NCBI GenBank assembly: GCA_029237775.1
Contig: JAQZBR010000001.1
Span: forward strand, 124,001 to 188,000
From: Bacteroidota bacterium
GTDB taxonomy: Bacteria > Bacteroidota > Bacteroidia > 2-12-FULL-35-15
DNA: 64,000 nucleotides
Reading direction: 5' to 3'
The notes under the pieces were generated by a model that worked only from the letters and a program-made list of their open reading frames with translations, made no database searches and had not been told where the DNA came from. A program made the translations under genes and the position numbers. Within the stretch, counting starts at the first letter, position 1. Each line of letters starts with the position of its first letter. Below, one piece after another: positions 54,034 to 61,986 of this stretch.

Positions 54034-54058
54034 GAATTATAAATGATGAATTATAGAT
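54034..54058. repeat. Left arm of inverted repeat flanking the four-helix-bundle gene
   Basis: The 25 bases match the reverse complement of 54423-54447 at 22 positions. It sits 6 bases after the pdhA stop and 12 bases before the ATG of the inserted gene. Confidence 0.75.
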
Positions 54059-54070
54059 TATAAATTACTT

Positions 54071-54421
54071 ATGCCGAAAGACAATTTAATCATTAATAAA
54101 ACATTTGACTTTTCATTATCTACCATCAAATTATACAAGCACTTAACTGAACAAAGAGAATACGTTCTTTCAAAACAATTACTTAGATCCGGTACAAGTA
54201 TCGGAGCTAATGCAGAAGAAGCTGTGGGGGCTATATCAAAAAAAGAATTCACTTCTAAAATGGGAATCTCATTGAAAGAAGCACGTGAATCAAAATACTG
54301 GCTGCGTCTATTAGACAAAAGTCAGATCGTAGAATATAATTATTCTACCCATTTAAAAGACATTGAAGAGATTGTAAATATCTTGACCGCAATCGTAAAA
54401 ACTTCTCAAGGAAACAATTAA
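54071..54421 (+). CDS. Four-helix-bundle protein (S23 / 23S rRNA intervening-sequence family)
   Basis: 116 residues, entirely alpha-helical. The family pattern is clear: 'NKTFDFSLSTIKLYKHL', 'EYVLSKQLLRSGTSIGANAE' (the conserved 'LRS.TSI.AN.EE'), 'SKKEFTSKMGISLKEARESK' and 'YWLRLLDKSQIVEY'. Members were first seen as ORFs in intervening sequences of 23S rRNA genes, and scattered copies are frequent in Bacteroidetes; their function is unknown. The gene is bracketed by 25-base inverted repeats and breaks the pdhA-pdhC pair, so it is probably a small mobile cassette. Confidence 0.9.
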   Translation: MPKDNLIINKTFDFSLSTIKLYKHLTEQREYVLSKQLLRSGTSIGANAEEAVGAISKKEFTSKMGISLKEARESKYWLRLLDKSQIVEYNYSTHLKDIEEIVNILTAIVKTSQGNN

Positions 54422-54422
54422 C

Positions 54423-54447
54423 ATTTATAATTCACAATTTATAATTC
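54423..54447. repeat. Right arm of inverted repeat flanking the four-helix-bundle gene
   Basis: Begins 1 base after the stop of the four-helix-bundle gene; pairs with 54034-54058 (22 of 25). It ends 15 bases before the ATG of pdhC, so it also sits in the pdhC leader. Confidence 0.75.
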
Positions 54448-54462
54448 ATAATTTTTTAAGGT

Positions 54463-56124
54463 ATGGCTGAAGTAGTAAGAATGCCCAAATTGAGTGATAC
54501 CATGACAGACGGTGTTGTTGCAAAATGGCATAAAAAAGTAGGCGACAAAGTTAAATCGGGTGAAGTGCTTGCTGATATTGAAACAGATAAAGCAACCATG
54601 GAGTTTGAGTCATTCCAGAATGGAGTTTTACTTCATGTTGGAGTACAGGAAGGTAAAGGCGCACCGGTAGATTCTATCCTTGCGATCCTTGGAAAAGAAG
54701 GTGAAGATATTTCAGCTTTACTTGCAGGAGAAGCGAAGGAAAATTCAGGCGCGAAGGAAGAACTTTCTTCCAACAAAAAAGAGGAAAAAGAAGAAGGAAA
54801 AGAGAAGCAAGCAGACAGTAAAGAAGAAACAAAAAAACCTGCTGCTGAAGTTAAGATCCCGGATACAGTACAGATCGTTCGTATGCCTAAGCTTAGCGAT
54901 ACAATGACGGAAGGTGTTGTTGCTAAATGGCACAAGAAGGTTGGAGATAAAGTGAAATCCGGTGAATTGCTTGCAGATATTCAAACCGATAAAGCAACGA
55001 TGGAATTCGAATCTTTCCAGGATGGAGTGATCCTTCATATTGGGGTTGAAGAAGGAAAAGGCGCTCCGGTAGATTCTATTTTAGCGATCCTTGGAAAAGG
55101 CGGAGAGGATGTGAAAGCAATCATTGAAGCGGAGAAGAATGGCGGAGGGAATAAAGAGGTGACACCGGAGAAGAAAGAAGAAAGCAAAGAAAAGTCGACA
55201 ATAGACAATAGACAAGCAGCACCGGTTAAACAAGAACAACAAACAACAAATAACAAACAACAAGCAAACAATTCTGATCGAATGAAAATTTCTCCTCTTG
55301 CTAAGAAGCTTGCGGAAGAAAAAGGGATCAGCGTGAATATGCTGAAAGGCAGCGGTGACGGAGGAAGAATTGTAAAGCGTGATATTGACAACTTCAAATC
55401 GAATGGTAACATGCCAGCGTTTGTTGGTGTTGAGAGCTTCCGCGAAGAGCCTGTATCACAAATGCGCAAAACAATTGCGAAACGTTTAGGTGAAAGCAAA
55501 TTCACTGCACCTCACTTCTATCTGACAATGGAAATTGATATGGATGAAGCGATCAAAGCACGTGAAGCGATCAACACAATTGCAGGAATCAAAATATCTT
55601 TCAACGATCTTGTGATCAAAGCTGTTGCAGCAAGCTTACGTAAACATCCAAAAGTGAATTCTTCATGGCTGGGTGATCGTATTCGCTACAACGATCATAT
55701 CCATATTGGAGTGGCAGTTGCAGTGGAAGAAGGATTGCTTGTCCCTGTAGTTCGTTTCGCTGATGGAAAAACTTTAACGCAGATCGGAACAGAGGTTCGT
55801 AATTTCGCAGTGAAAGCAAAAGATAAAAAGCTTCAGCCTAGCGATTGGGAAGGAAATACATTCACCATTTCAAATCTCGGGATGTTCGGTATAGAAGAAT
55901 TTACCGCGATCATCAATACACCAGACTCATGCATCCTTGCAGTCGGTGCCATTAAGCAAACCCCTGTTGTGAAAAATGGAATGATCGTTCCGGGAAATAT
56001 CATGAAGGTAACTTTATCATGTGATCACAGAACTGTAGATGGCGCTGTAGGATCGGCCTTCTTACAGACATTGAAACATAATTTAGAGAATCCGATCTTG
56101 ATGTTGGGAGCAGGAAGCATTTAA
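54463..56124 (+). CDS. pdhC: Pyruvate dehydrogenase E2, dihydrolipoamide acetyltransferase with two lipoyl domains
   Basis: 553 residues. Two nearly identical lipoyl domains (about 2-78 and 137-213), each with the lipoylated Lys in 'ETDKATMEFE' (Lys43) and 'QTDKATMEFE' (Lys177), joined by a Lys/Glu-rich linker. An N/Q/T-rich linker (about 245-270) comes next, then the E1/E3-binding domain ('ISPLAKKLAEEKGISVNML'), then the acyltransferase core ending in the catalytic 'SCDHRTVDGAVGSAFL' (HxxxDG). It transfers acetyl from lipoyl to CoA. The lipoyl arms need LipA, encoded at 25514-26386. It follows pdhA, separated by the four-helix-bundle cassette. Confidence 0.96.
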   Translation: MAEVVRMPKLSDTMTDGVVAKWHKKVGDKVKSGEVLADIETDKATMEFESFQNGVLLHVGVQEGKGAPVDSILAILGKEGEDISALLAGEAKENSGAKEELSSNKKEEKEEGKEKQADSKEETKKPAAEVKIPDTVQIVRMPKLSDTMTEGVVAKWHKKVGDKVKSGELLADIQTDKATMEFESFQDGVILHIGVEEGKGAPVDSILAILGKGGEDVKAIIEAEKNGGGNKEVTPEKKEESKEKSTIDNRQAAPVKQEQQTTNNKQQANNSDRMKISPLAKKLAEEKGISVNMLKGSGDGGRIVKRDIDNFKSNGNMPAFVGVESFREEPVSQMRKTIAKRLGESKFTAPHFYLTMEIDMDEAIKAREAINTIAGIKISFNDLVIKAVAASLRKHPKVNSSWLGDRIRYNDHIHIGVAVAVEEGLLVPVVRFADGKTLTQIGTEVRNFAVKAKDKKLQPSDWEGNTFTISNLGMFGIEEFTAIINTPDSCILAVGAIKQTPVVKNGMIVPGNIMKVTLSCDHRTVDGAVGSAFLQTLKHNLENPILMLGAGSI

Positions 56125-56168
56125 GCTATTCTACAACTAAGGCACTAAGATCACTAAGAATAAAATTA

Positions 56169-56201
56169 AACGCTAAACAGAAATGTTTGGCGTTTTTTTA
56201 T
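56169..56201 (+). terminator. Terminator after pdhC
   Basis: AACGCTAAACA (56169-56179) pairs with TGTTTGGCGTT (56184-56194, one G-T pair), GAAA loop, followed by a T run. Confidence 0.8.
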
Positions 56202-56298
56202 TATGGCACTTACCTCTTCTTGTAATGATAGAATAATAATAAGCATTAGATTTTTCATTAAATTAGCCACACTTACATAGAAACATAAAAAACATAAC

Positions 56299-57288
56299 AT
56301 GAAAAAAATAATACTCCTTTTTATCGGATTGTCATTACTGTCTATGACAAATCAGGCACAGACGGTAACTGATGTTCAAGGAAACGTTTATAATACCATT
56401 GCCATCGGAACACAACTGTGGATGAAAGAAAATCTAAGGACAGGCAAATACAACGATGGAACACCAATTACTTATCCGGGAGTAAATAATACTTTATGGC
56501 AAAATAATACCAATGGAGCGTATGCCTGGTTACAGAACGATTCCAGCACTTACGCTGTCACCTACGGTGCTTTATACAATTGGTTTGCTGTGAGTCCGAC
56601 AACAAACGGTGGAAAAAACATTTGTCCACTTAACTGGCATGTACCGACTCATAATGATTTTACGACACTGGAGAGGGCTCTATGCACAAGCGGAACCTGT
56701 GTGACAGATTTCCCTTTTGATTTGTCAACTATAGGCTACAGAGGTACGAACGAAGGAAATAAGATGAAAGAATCGGGAACTATCCACTGGAACAGTCCCA
56801 ATGCAGGAACTAACAGCAGTATGTTTACGGGCTTGCCGGGTTGCAAGCGTGATAATGCCGGAGCCTTCTCAACTACACCCGGAACTTTTGGGCTCTGGTG
56901 GACTTCCACTTCTTATGATGCAACCTTTGCATTTAACAGAGCGCTAAGCTATAACAATGCAGGTGTGAGTCGCGCTCATGGATATCAAAAAAGCAATGCT
57001 TTTTCGGTTCGTTGTGTATGTGATTTTACTATAGGGGTTGAGGAGATCGAATTTGAAAATAAAATTCAAATTTATCCAAATCCGGCAGTTGAGAAGCTGA
57101 CAATTGACTTTGACCTTACACAAGACCTGGAGATGAACCTTTATAACATTATTGGAAAGCTCGTTATTCAGAAGAACTTAAGCTCAGGCAGGAATGATAT
57201 TGACATCAGTTCATTGCCCAAAGGAATTTATTTGATCAGAATAAGTTCCGATGCGCATGCTTTTCAAAGGAAATTAGTAATTCAGTAA
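56299..57288 (+). CDS. FISUMP-domain protein with T9SS sorting domain
   Basis: 329 residues: signal peptide (1-20), then the Fibrobacter succinogenes major paralogous (FISUMP) domain, a C-type-lectin-like fold: 'VTDVQGNVYNTIAIGTQLWM', 'NLRTGKYNDGTPI', 'YGALYNWFAV', 'CPLNWHVPTHNDFTTLERAL', 'GLPGCKRDNAGAF', 'LWWTSTSYDATFAFNRALSY' and 'SVRCVCD'. CTD at the end ('IQIYPNPAVEKLTIDF ... PKGIYLIRISSDAHAFQRKLV'). Probably a surface protein that binds a ligand; no enzyme motif. Tracts of Asn/Thr/Gly are normal for the family. Confidence 0.92.
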   Translation: MKKIILLFIGLSLLSMTNQAQTVTDVQGNVYNTIAIGTQLWMKENLRTGKYNDGTPITYPGVNNTLWQNNTNGAYAWLQNDSSTYAVTYGALYNWFAVSPTTNGGKNICPLNWHVPTHNDFTTLERALCTSGTCVTDFPFDLSTIGYRGTNEGNKMKESGTIHWNSPNAGTNSSMFTGLPGCKRDNAGAFSTTPGTFGLWWTSTSYDATFAFNRALSYNNAGVSRAHGYQKSNAFSVRCVCDFTIGVEEIEFENKIQIYPNPAVEKLTIDFDLTQDLEMNLYNIIGKLVIQKNLSSGRNDIDISSLPKGIYLIRISSDAHAFQRKLVIQ

Positions 57289-57426
57289 GTTTTTAAGATG
57301 CCTGCGCACTATAAATCAGAAATGAATTTTCCGGAGTATTTTCGAGATGTGATTTTTTTAAAATTATCTTCGGGTGAAGTTAGATAAGGATGATTTCCAA
57401 ATTCAAAAACTTTCTCTTCGATAATC

Positions 57427-57675
57427 ATGCAAGCTAAAGCCGCACAAAGTCTTTGTGATGAGTATACATTGATCTTTGAGGAGAAAGATGTAGAAAATCC
57501 CATCAATCAGGAAAAGTTCTTTTTAAACTCTCTTGAGGTAGTTCATCGGCCGCCTTACAATGAAACAAGCTATGAAGTTATAGTATATGCTATAAAAGAA
57601 GGGAAGGTAATTGAATTCAAGTTACAAGATGCTATTCGTCTTTTTGGTAAGGGGGATAAAAAGAGTGGGAAATAG
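57427..57675 (+). CDS. Small hypothetical protein
   Basis: 82 residues, no signal peptide, mixed alpha/beta: an N-terminal helix ('QAKAAQSLCDEYTLIFEEKD'), a central 'FFLNSLEVVHRPPYNETSYE' and strands 'VIVYAIKEGKVIEFKLQDA', Lys-rich tail. A 7-of-8 match to the -7 box (TATCTTCG, 57365-57372) precedes it. No family recognised. Strand arrangement and codon use look protein-like, but the evidence is only the open frame, so it is tentative. Confidence 0.5.
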   Translation: MQAKAAQSLCDEYTLIFEEKDVENPINQEKFFLNSLEVVHRPPYNETSYEVIVYAIKEGKVIEFKLQDAIRLFGKGDKKSGK

Positions 57676-57758
57676 TTTGTTCAAGTATCAAAAAATACGA
57701 TACATATTACGGTGAGGCATTTATAGATTCAGCTTTATATAACATTCCTTTGCCTATT

Positions 57759-59138
57759 TCACCTTTTTGGTATTTCGATACCATTTTTATCAATTGTCAT
57801 TTGCTTATTTGCAGAAACAACATTCGCTTTTCCGTCAACAAAACGGCTGGCAGAGATGTAAATAATGGGAATCACCACTTTCCCCTCTTTATCAACATAT
57901 CCCCACTTATCTCCTACAGCAACAGCTGCCCTGTCCTCTGAAAAACGATCGGCACGATCATATATACAGGGAATTACTTCTTTGCCTGTGCTGTCCGCAA
58001 AACCGAATTTTTTAGTATCCCCTTCCATTCTCATCACTTTCAACATGCCATCATAATAATGATCTATTCCAACATAACGGATCGGAAGGATCACTTTACC
58101 GGTCGTGTCTACTCTCCCGGATAGTCCATTTAACTTAACACCGGCATACCCTTGCGGAGCAAAATCGTTTGTCTGTTCGTAAATGAGCGGAGTAGTGATC
58201 TCATTCTTTTTATTTATATGTCCCCATTTTTTATTCTTGCTTACATATGCGCGGCCCAGATTAAAACTGCCTGCGTGATCATACTCAAATGGTATTATTA
58301 CATTACCTGCCATATCAATATAACCGTACTTTCCATTTTGTCTGGCGACCGCAACACCATCTTTATAATAGCCCAGACTCTCATAGGCAGCTGCAAGAAC
58401 CTCTTTACCATCGTTATCAATTATACCCCACTTACCATCTTTTTTCACTTTTGCTGTAACACCAAAACCGGTAGCATCTTCATAAATAATGGGTATCACT
58501 ATTTTACCTTTGCTGTCGATAAATCCCCATTTACCGTCTTTATTAACACGAACGGGAGTTGTTGTCATTTGATCTACATGATTATATACCAGTGGTATTA
58601 CAACCTTTCCATCCTTATCAATAAACCCCTGTTTTCCATCCTTAGAGACCATTGCGAGTCCCTGATTCCACACTCCAATTCCCTGATACAAAAATTCGGT
58701 AACCTGCTCACCATTCCTTTTAAAGAGTGCATAGTGCTGGTCATTTTCAATTACAAGGAGGTCATTAAAACGTGTGCTGCGATAGAACCATGAATCAACA
58801 GCATCATAAACAGCCGGGATCACTTCTTTACCTTTACTGTTAATAAAGCCATATTTTTCATCACCATCGTTCCAAACCGATACCATTGAGAGTCCATCTG
58901 AAAACCCTTCAACCTGGTGATATTTTGGTTCAGCGATTATATTTCCAAGTGTATCTACTATGCCATATTCCAGGCCCTGATGGAAGGCTGCAAGTCCTTC
59001 ACGGAATTCTCCTACCTGGTAGTTACCTTCGGGAGCAAATTTTTTTGTGATACGATCGTATGATCCTTTGATCTTTTTCTGAGCGTAAATTCCGCTGCAG
59101 AAATAAAGACATAATTGAAATAGAAGTAATTTTTTCAT
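57759..59138 (-). CDS. Exported WG-repeat protein
   Basis: 459 residues: signal peptide (1-19), then about twelve WG repeats of 33-38 residues, e.g. 'DGKWGFIDSKGKIVIPIIYE', 'DGKWGIIDNDGKEVLAAAYE', 'NGKYGYIDMAGNVIIPFEYD', 'GDKWGYVDKEGKVVIPIIYI'. The repeat is a beta-rich unit found in surface and periplasmic proteins, probably binding or scaffolding. Repeats 3 and 8-9 are degenerate. Lies alone between two convergent genes. No enzyme role. Confidence 0.92.
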   Translation of the reverse strand: MKKLLLFQLCLYFCSGIYAQKKIKGSYDRITKKFAPEGNYQVGEFREGLAAFHQGLEYGIVDTLGNIIAEPKYHQVEGFSDGLSMVSVWNDGDEKYGFINSKGKEVIPAVYDAVDSWFYRSTRFNDLLVIENDQHYALFKRNGEQVTEFLYQGIGVWNQGLAMVSKDGKQGFIDKDGKVVIPLVYNHVDQMTTTPVRVNKDGKWGFIDSKGKIVIPIIYEDATGFGVTAKVKKDGKWGIIDNDGKEVLAAAYESLGYYKDGVAVARQNGKYGYIDMAGNVIIPFEYDHAGSFNLGRAYVSKNKKWGHINKKNEITTPLIYEQTNDFAPQGYAGVKLNGLSGRVDTTGKVILPIRYVGIDHYYDGMLKVMRMEGDTKKFGFADSTGKEVIPCIYDRADRFSEDRAAVAVGDKWGYVDKEGKVVIPIIYISASRFVDGKANVVSANKQMTIDKNGIEIPKR

Positions 59139-59223
59139 ACCGGAAACAGTTAATATCTCTTAAGCCACGTTTTTATAATTATCAAATCTATTGTTAAGTG
59201 CTTCATGCAGATGCTGAAATATT

Positions 59224-59237
59224 CCGATAGCTATCGG
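59224..59237. repeat. Perfect palindrome CCGATAGCTATCGG
   Basis: 14-base perfect inverted repeat without loop, extended on both sides to ATTCCGATAG/CTATCGGGAT with one G-T pair. It lies in the 132-base gap between the WG-repeat gene and the flavoprotein gene. No T run follows, so it is not a standard terminator. It could be a protein-binding site or an extragenic repeated palindrome. Confidence 0.55.
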
Positions 59238-59270
59238 GATCAGGATAACGGCTATGGGCGCTAACCGTTT

Positions 59271-60479
59271 CTATAAAGACCGATTCAAATGCTCTGCAAC
59301 CCACGCCCCCATACTAAAACACCCCTGCAACAAATAACCTCCCGTTGGGGCGTCCCAATTCAGCATTTCGCCAATTACATATGTGCTTGGTATTTTAATC
59401 AGTTCAAAGTTTTCATTCACTTCCCTTAATGTAACCCCACCTACAGTAGAGATGGCTTCATCAATATCGGCCATTCCCGTTATTCTAACAGGCAAAGCTT
59501 TGATTTTATCCGCCAGCTTTTCAAGATCAGTGAATTCTTCTTTCGTGAGTGAATTTTTTAGCAGACTGATATGTGCGTCCGTAAAGCTAAGTCGGTCTTC
59601 CAAAAGCTTTTTTATTGAGCGATTTCCGCGCTTGCTAAATTTATCTTTGATCTGCTGCACGGTGATCCCCGGTTTCAGGTCCATGAGGATCTTCGCTTTC
59701 CCTTTTTCATTCAGCTGCTTGCGGATAGGTGCGCTTAATGCATAGATCGCGCCCCCTTCCATCCCGAATTTTGTGATCACTACCTCCCCTGCTTTTTCTT
59801 TGTCATCACACTTCAGAACCACATTCTTTATTGGCTCACCTTCAGCTCCAATGATGAATTCAGAATTCCATTCTATTTTAAATGCACAGTTCGAAGCCTG
59901 GAAAGGGACCGTCCGGATTCCCTTTTGCTGAAACAGCTCCAGCCATCCTCCATCCGACCCTGTTACCTTCCAGCTGGAACCTCCTAAGGCAAAGACAATT
60001 ATATCAGCTTTGACAGCGATTTCTTTTTCGCCATTTTCAAATATCAGATCGTTATTTTCATTCCAGCCTTTCCATGTATGCTTCGTATTTACCGCTACAT
60101 TCTTTTCTTCAAGCCGTTTTAAAAAGGCGCTCAGTACTTCTATTGGTTTTATTCCTTTTACTGGAAACACTCGTTTGCTTGATCCTACATAGGTTTCAAT
60201 TCCTATCTCCAGTAAAAACTTACGCAGTTCATCATTGGTAAAAGCGGTCAGGCCCTTTTCCAGGAAAGTGACCGGAGTGTATCTTTTGATGAAAGATTCC
60301 ATGTCTTCGGAATGTGTGAGATTAAAACCTCCGTCACCGGCTACCAGAAACTTTCTGCCTAAAGCCGCATTTTTTTCATAGATCGAAACCTGAAATTTAT
60401 TAGTATCCAAATGAGCCGCCAGCATCAAAGCTGAGGCGCCTCCGCCAACGATGGCAACAGTCTTTTTATCCTTTTCCAT
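59271..60479 (-). CDS. NAD(P)/FAD-dependent oxidoreductase of the HI0933/YhiN family
   Basis: 402 residues from ATG 60479; the frame also opens at 60485. N-terminal FAD-binding Rossmann fold 'VAIVGGGASALMLAAHLDTN' and the family block 'ALGRKFLVAGDGGFNLTHSE'. Later 'ADIIVFALGGSSWKVTGSDG', 'TKFGMEGGAIYALS', and the FAD-end 'TYVIGEMLNWDAPTGGYLLQ' with 'GCFSMGAWVAEHLNR' are typical of this family (BaiN/YhiN). Substrate not known; some members reduce bile acid or aminoacetone-like compounds, which cannot be inferred here. Divergent from the cls gene. Confidence 0.92.
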   Translation of the reverse strand: MEKDKKTVAIVGGGASALMLAAHLDTNKFQVSIYEKNAALGRKFLVAGDGGFNLTHSEDMESFIKRYTPVTFLEKGLTAFTNDELRKFLLEIGIETYVGSSKRVFPVKGIKPIEVLSAFLKRLEEKNVAVNTKHTWKGWNENNDLIFENGEKEIAVKADIIVFALGGSSWKVTGSDGGWLELFQQKGIRTVPFQASNCAFKIEWNSEFIIGAEGEPIKNVVLKCDDKEKAGEVVITKFGMEGGAIYALSAPIRKQLNEKGKAKILMDLKPGITVQQIKDKFSKRGNRSIKKLLEDRLSFTDAHISLLKNSLTKEEFTDLEKLADKIKALPVRITGMADIDEAISTVGGVTLREVNENFELIKIPSTYVIGEMLNWDAPTGGYLLQGCFSMGAWVAEHLNRSL

Positions 60480-60543
60480 TGGCATAAAATTAACAATATT
60501 AAAGCGGGTTCAATCAATAAAGCGGAAAAGAAGGGTATCAGTT

Positions 60544-61728
60544 ATGCAAGGCTTAAAAAAGACTACTAAATACAGGCCTTATCAGTCGGCCGAACACGTT
60601 CAGCTTGTCTACAGCGGGAAAGATTACTTTCAGCGCCTTGAGAAAATCATCTCTTCCGCGAGGTATGAATTACACATTCAAACCTACATTTTTGATAATG
60701 ACGAAACAGGAAAAAGTATTGTAGAACTTTTAAAGCAAGCTGCAGCGAGAGGTGTGCAGATCTTTATACTTCTCGACAGCTTTGGTGCATCATCCTTTCC
60801 TAAAAAAATTTCAAGGGAACTTTCCGAAGCAAATATTCATCTCCGTTTTTTTGCACCATTCTTTTCCACCAATTCATTTTATTTAGGAAGAAGGCTGCAT
60901 CACAAAATTATCGTGGCCGACAAACGCGTTGCTCTTATCGGAGGAATCAACATTGCCGACAAATACAAAGGCAATGACCACGAACTGCCATGGCTTGACT
61001 ATGCGGTTGAAGTACGCGGCAGCATTTGTTCCGGTATCCAGGAGTTCTGTTTTAACATTTTCCACAAGCGTTCTTACCGGAAGATCGGTGATCTGAATAC
61101 GAGGATGCAGACAGGAAATATACCCGTAAGAATAGCACTCAATGATTGGGTCAACAACAAGAATGAGATCAGCAAAGGATATTTGCATGCGATCAGAAAT
61201 GCTAAAAAAGAAGTGATCATTGTCGGAGGTTATTTCATTCCGGGAAGGCGATTAAGAAAGGAGTTAACGGCAGCAAGCAAAAGAGGTGTGAAGGTGAAGA
61301 TCATCCTTGCCGGAATTTCAGATGTGGCATTGGTTGCCAGAGCAACGCGTTTCTTTTATTCATTCCTCCTGCGAAACAATATTGAGCTGCATGAATGGAG
61401 GCATTCTGTCCTACATGGCAAAGCAGCAGTGGTCGATAATGAATGGTCGACTATCGGATCATTTAATCTGAATCACCTGAGCGCGTACGCAAGCATAGAA
61501 ATGAATGTTGAAGTGCGGTCTGAAAAATTCGCAAATGTATTTTCAAATCATCTTTACCATATAATGAGCCGCTGTCGCGTCATCAACCGCGTTAAATATG
61601 AAAGTAAAAACAAGTGGTTCAATAAACTTGTGAATTGGACAGCATTCCGCTTGATCCGTGTTTTCTCTTTTATACTTACTATCTCATCTTATCATAGATT
61701 GTTCAGGAGATATTTTCTGAATGCGTGA
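60544..61728 (+). CDS. Phospholipase-D-type cardiolipin synthase
   Basis: 394 residues from ATG 60544; the frame is open to 60451, but the upstream part overlaps the divergent flavoprotein gene and is unlike the family. Two HKD motifs: 'LHHKIIVADKRVALIGGINI' and 'LHGKAAVVDNEWSTIGSFNL', each with the S/GGxN ending. The N-terminus lacks transmembrane segments, so it is closer to ClsB/YbhO than ClsA; a C-terminal hydrophobic stretch is present. It joins phosphatidylglycerol (or PE) to make cardiolipin at the membrane. Two-domain PLD nucleases are a less likely alternative. Confidence 0.85.
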   Translation: MQGLKKTTKYRPYQSAEHVQLVYSGKDYFQRLEKIISSARYELHIQTYIFDNDETGKSIVELLKQAAARGVQIFILLDSFGASSFPKKISRELSEANIHLRFFAPFFSTNSFYLGRRLHHKIIVADKRVALIGGINIADKYKGNDHELPWLDYAVEVRGSICSGIQEFCFNIFHKRSYRKIGDLNTRMQTGNIPVRIALNDWVNNKNEISKGYLHAIRNAKKEVIIVGGYFIPGRRLRKELTAASKRGVKVKIILAGISDVALVARATRFFYSFLLRNNIELHEWRHSVLHGKAAVVDNEWSTIGSFNLNHLSAYASIEMNVEVRSEKFANVFSNHLYHIMSRCRVINRVKYESKNKWFNKLVNWTAFRLIRVFSFILTISSYHRLFRRYFLNA

Positions 61729-61738
61729 TCTCTATTAA

Positions 61739-61778
61739 CCGCAGAGAGCGCGGAAACTTCGCAGAGAGCCGCGGAGAA
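61739..61778. repeat. Short imperfect tandem repeat CGCAGAGAGCGCGG-type
   Basis: Two copies of about 20 bases (CCGCAGAGAGCGCGGAAACT and CGCAGAGAGCCGCGGAGAAT) immediately after the cls gene. GC-rich compared with the region. Looks like a decayed extragenic repeat. Confidence 0.5.
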
Positions 61779-61842
61779 TTTGGGAGCTGTCAGATTGTTC
61801 GGGGTGTGTCGGTGTTACCTCGGAGCTAGATCACAGCCCTAT

Positions 61843-61957
61843 CGTCATTCCGTGCTACGACACGGAATCTGTTAATCAGAATTGTAAACATTTATGAAGA
61901 TCCCGTGTCCCCGTATCGCGTACGGGGCAGGCGGGCACGGGATGACGTTCTGATTAA
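61843..61957. repeat. Extragenic repeat-like element with nested inverted repeats
   Basis: Several nested pairs are seen. CGTCATTCCGTG (61843-61854) is the reverse complement of 61936-61947 with one mismatch. ATTCCGTG/CACGGAAT (61847-61854, 61861-61868) forms one hairpin. ATCCCGTG (61900-61907) with CACGGGAT (61936-61943) encloses CCCCGTA/TACGGGG (61909-61915, 61921-61927). TTAATCAGAA (61872-61881) is matched by TTCTGATTAA (61948-61957). It lies between the convergent cls and ubiD-like genes. No ORF. Confidence 0.7.
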
Positions 61958-61986
61958 AACGCAGATAAAAGAAACATCTCACACAG

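Noticed and set aside
58152-58793. 213-codon plus-strand frame inside the WG-repeat gene
   Set aside because: It is antisense to a clear repeat protein and its apparent length comes from the regular repeats of the other strand.
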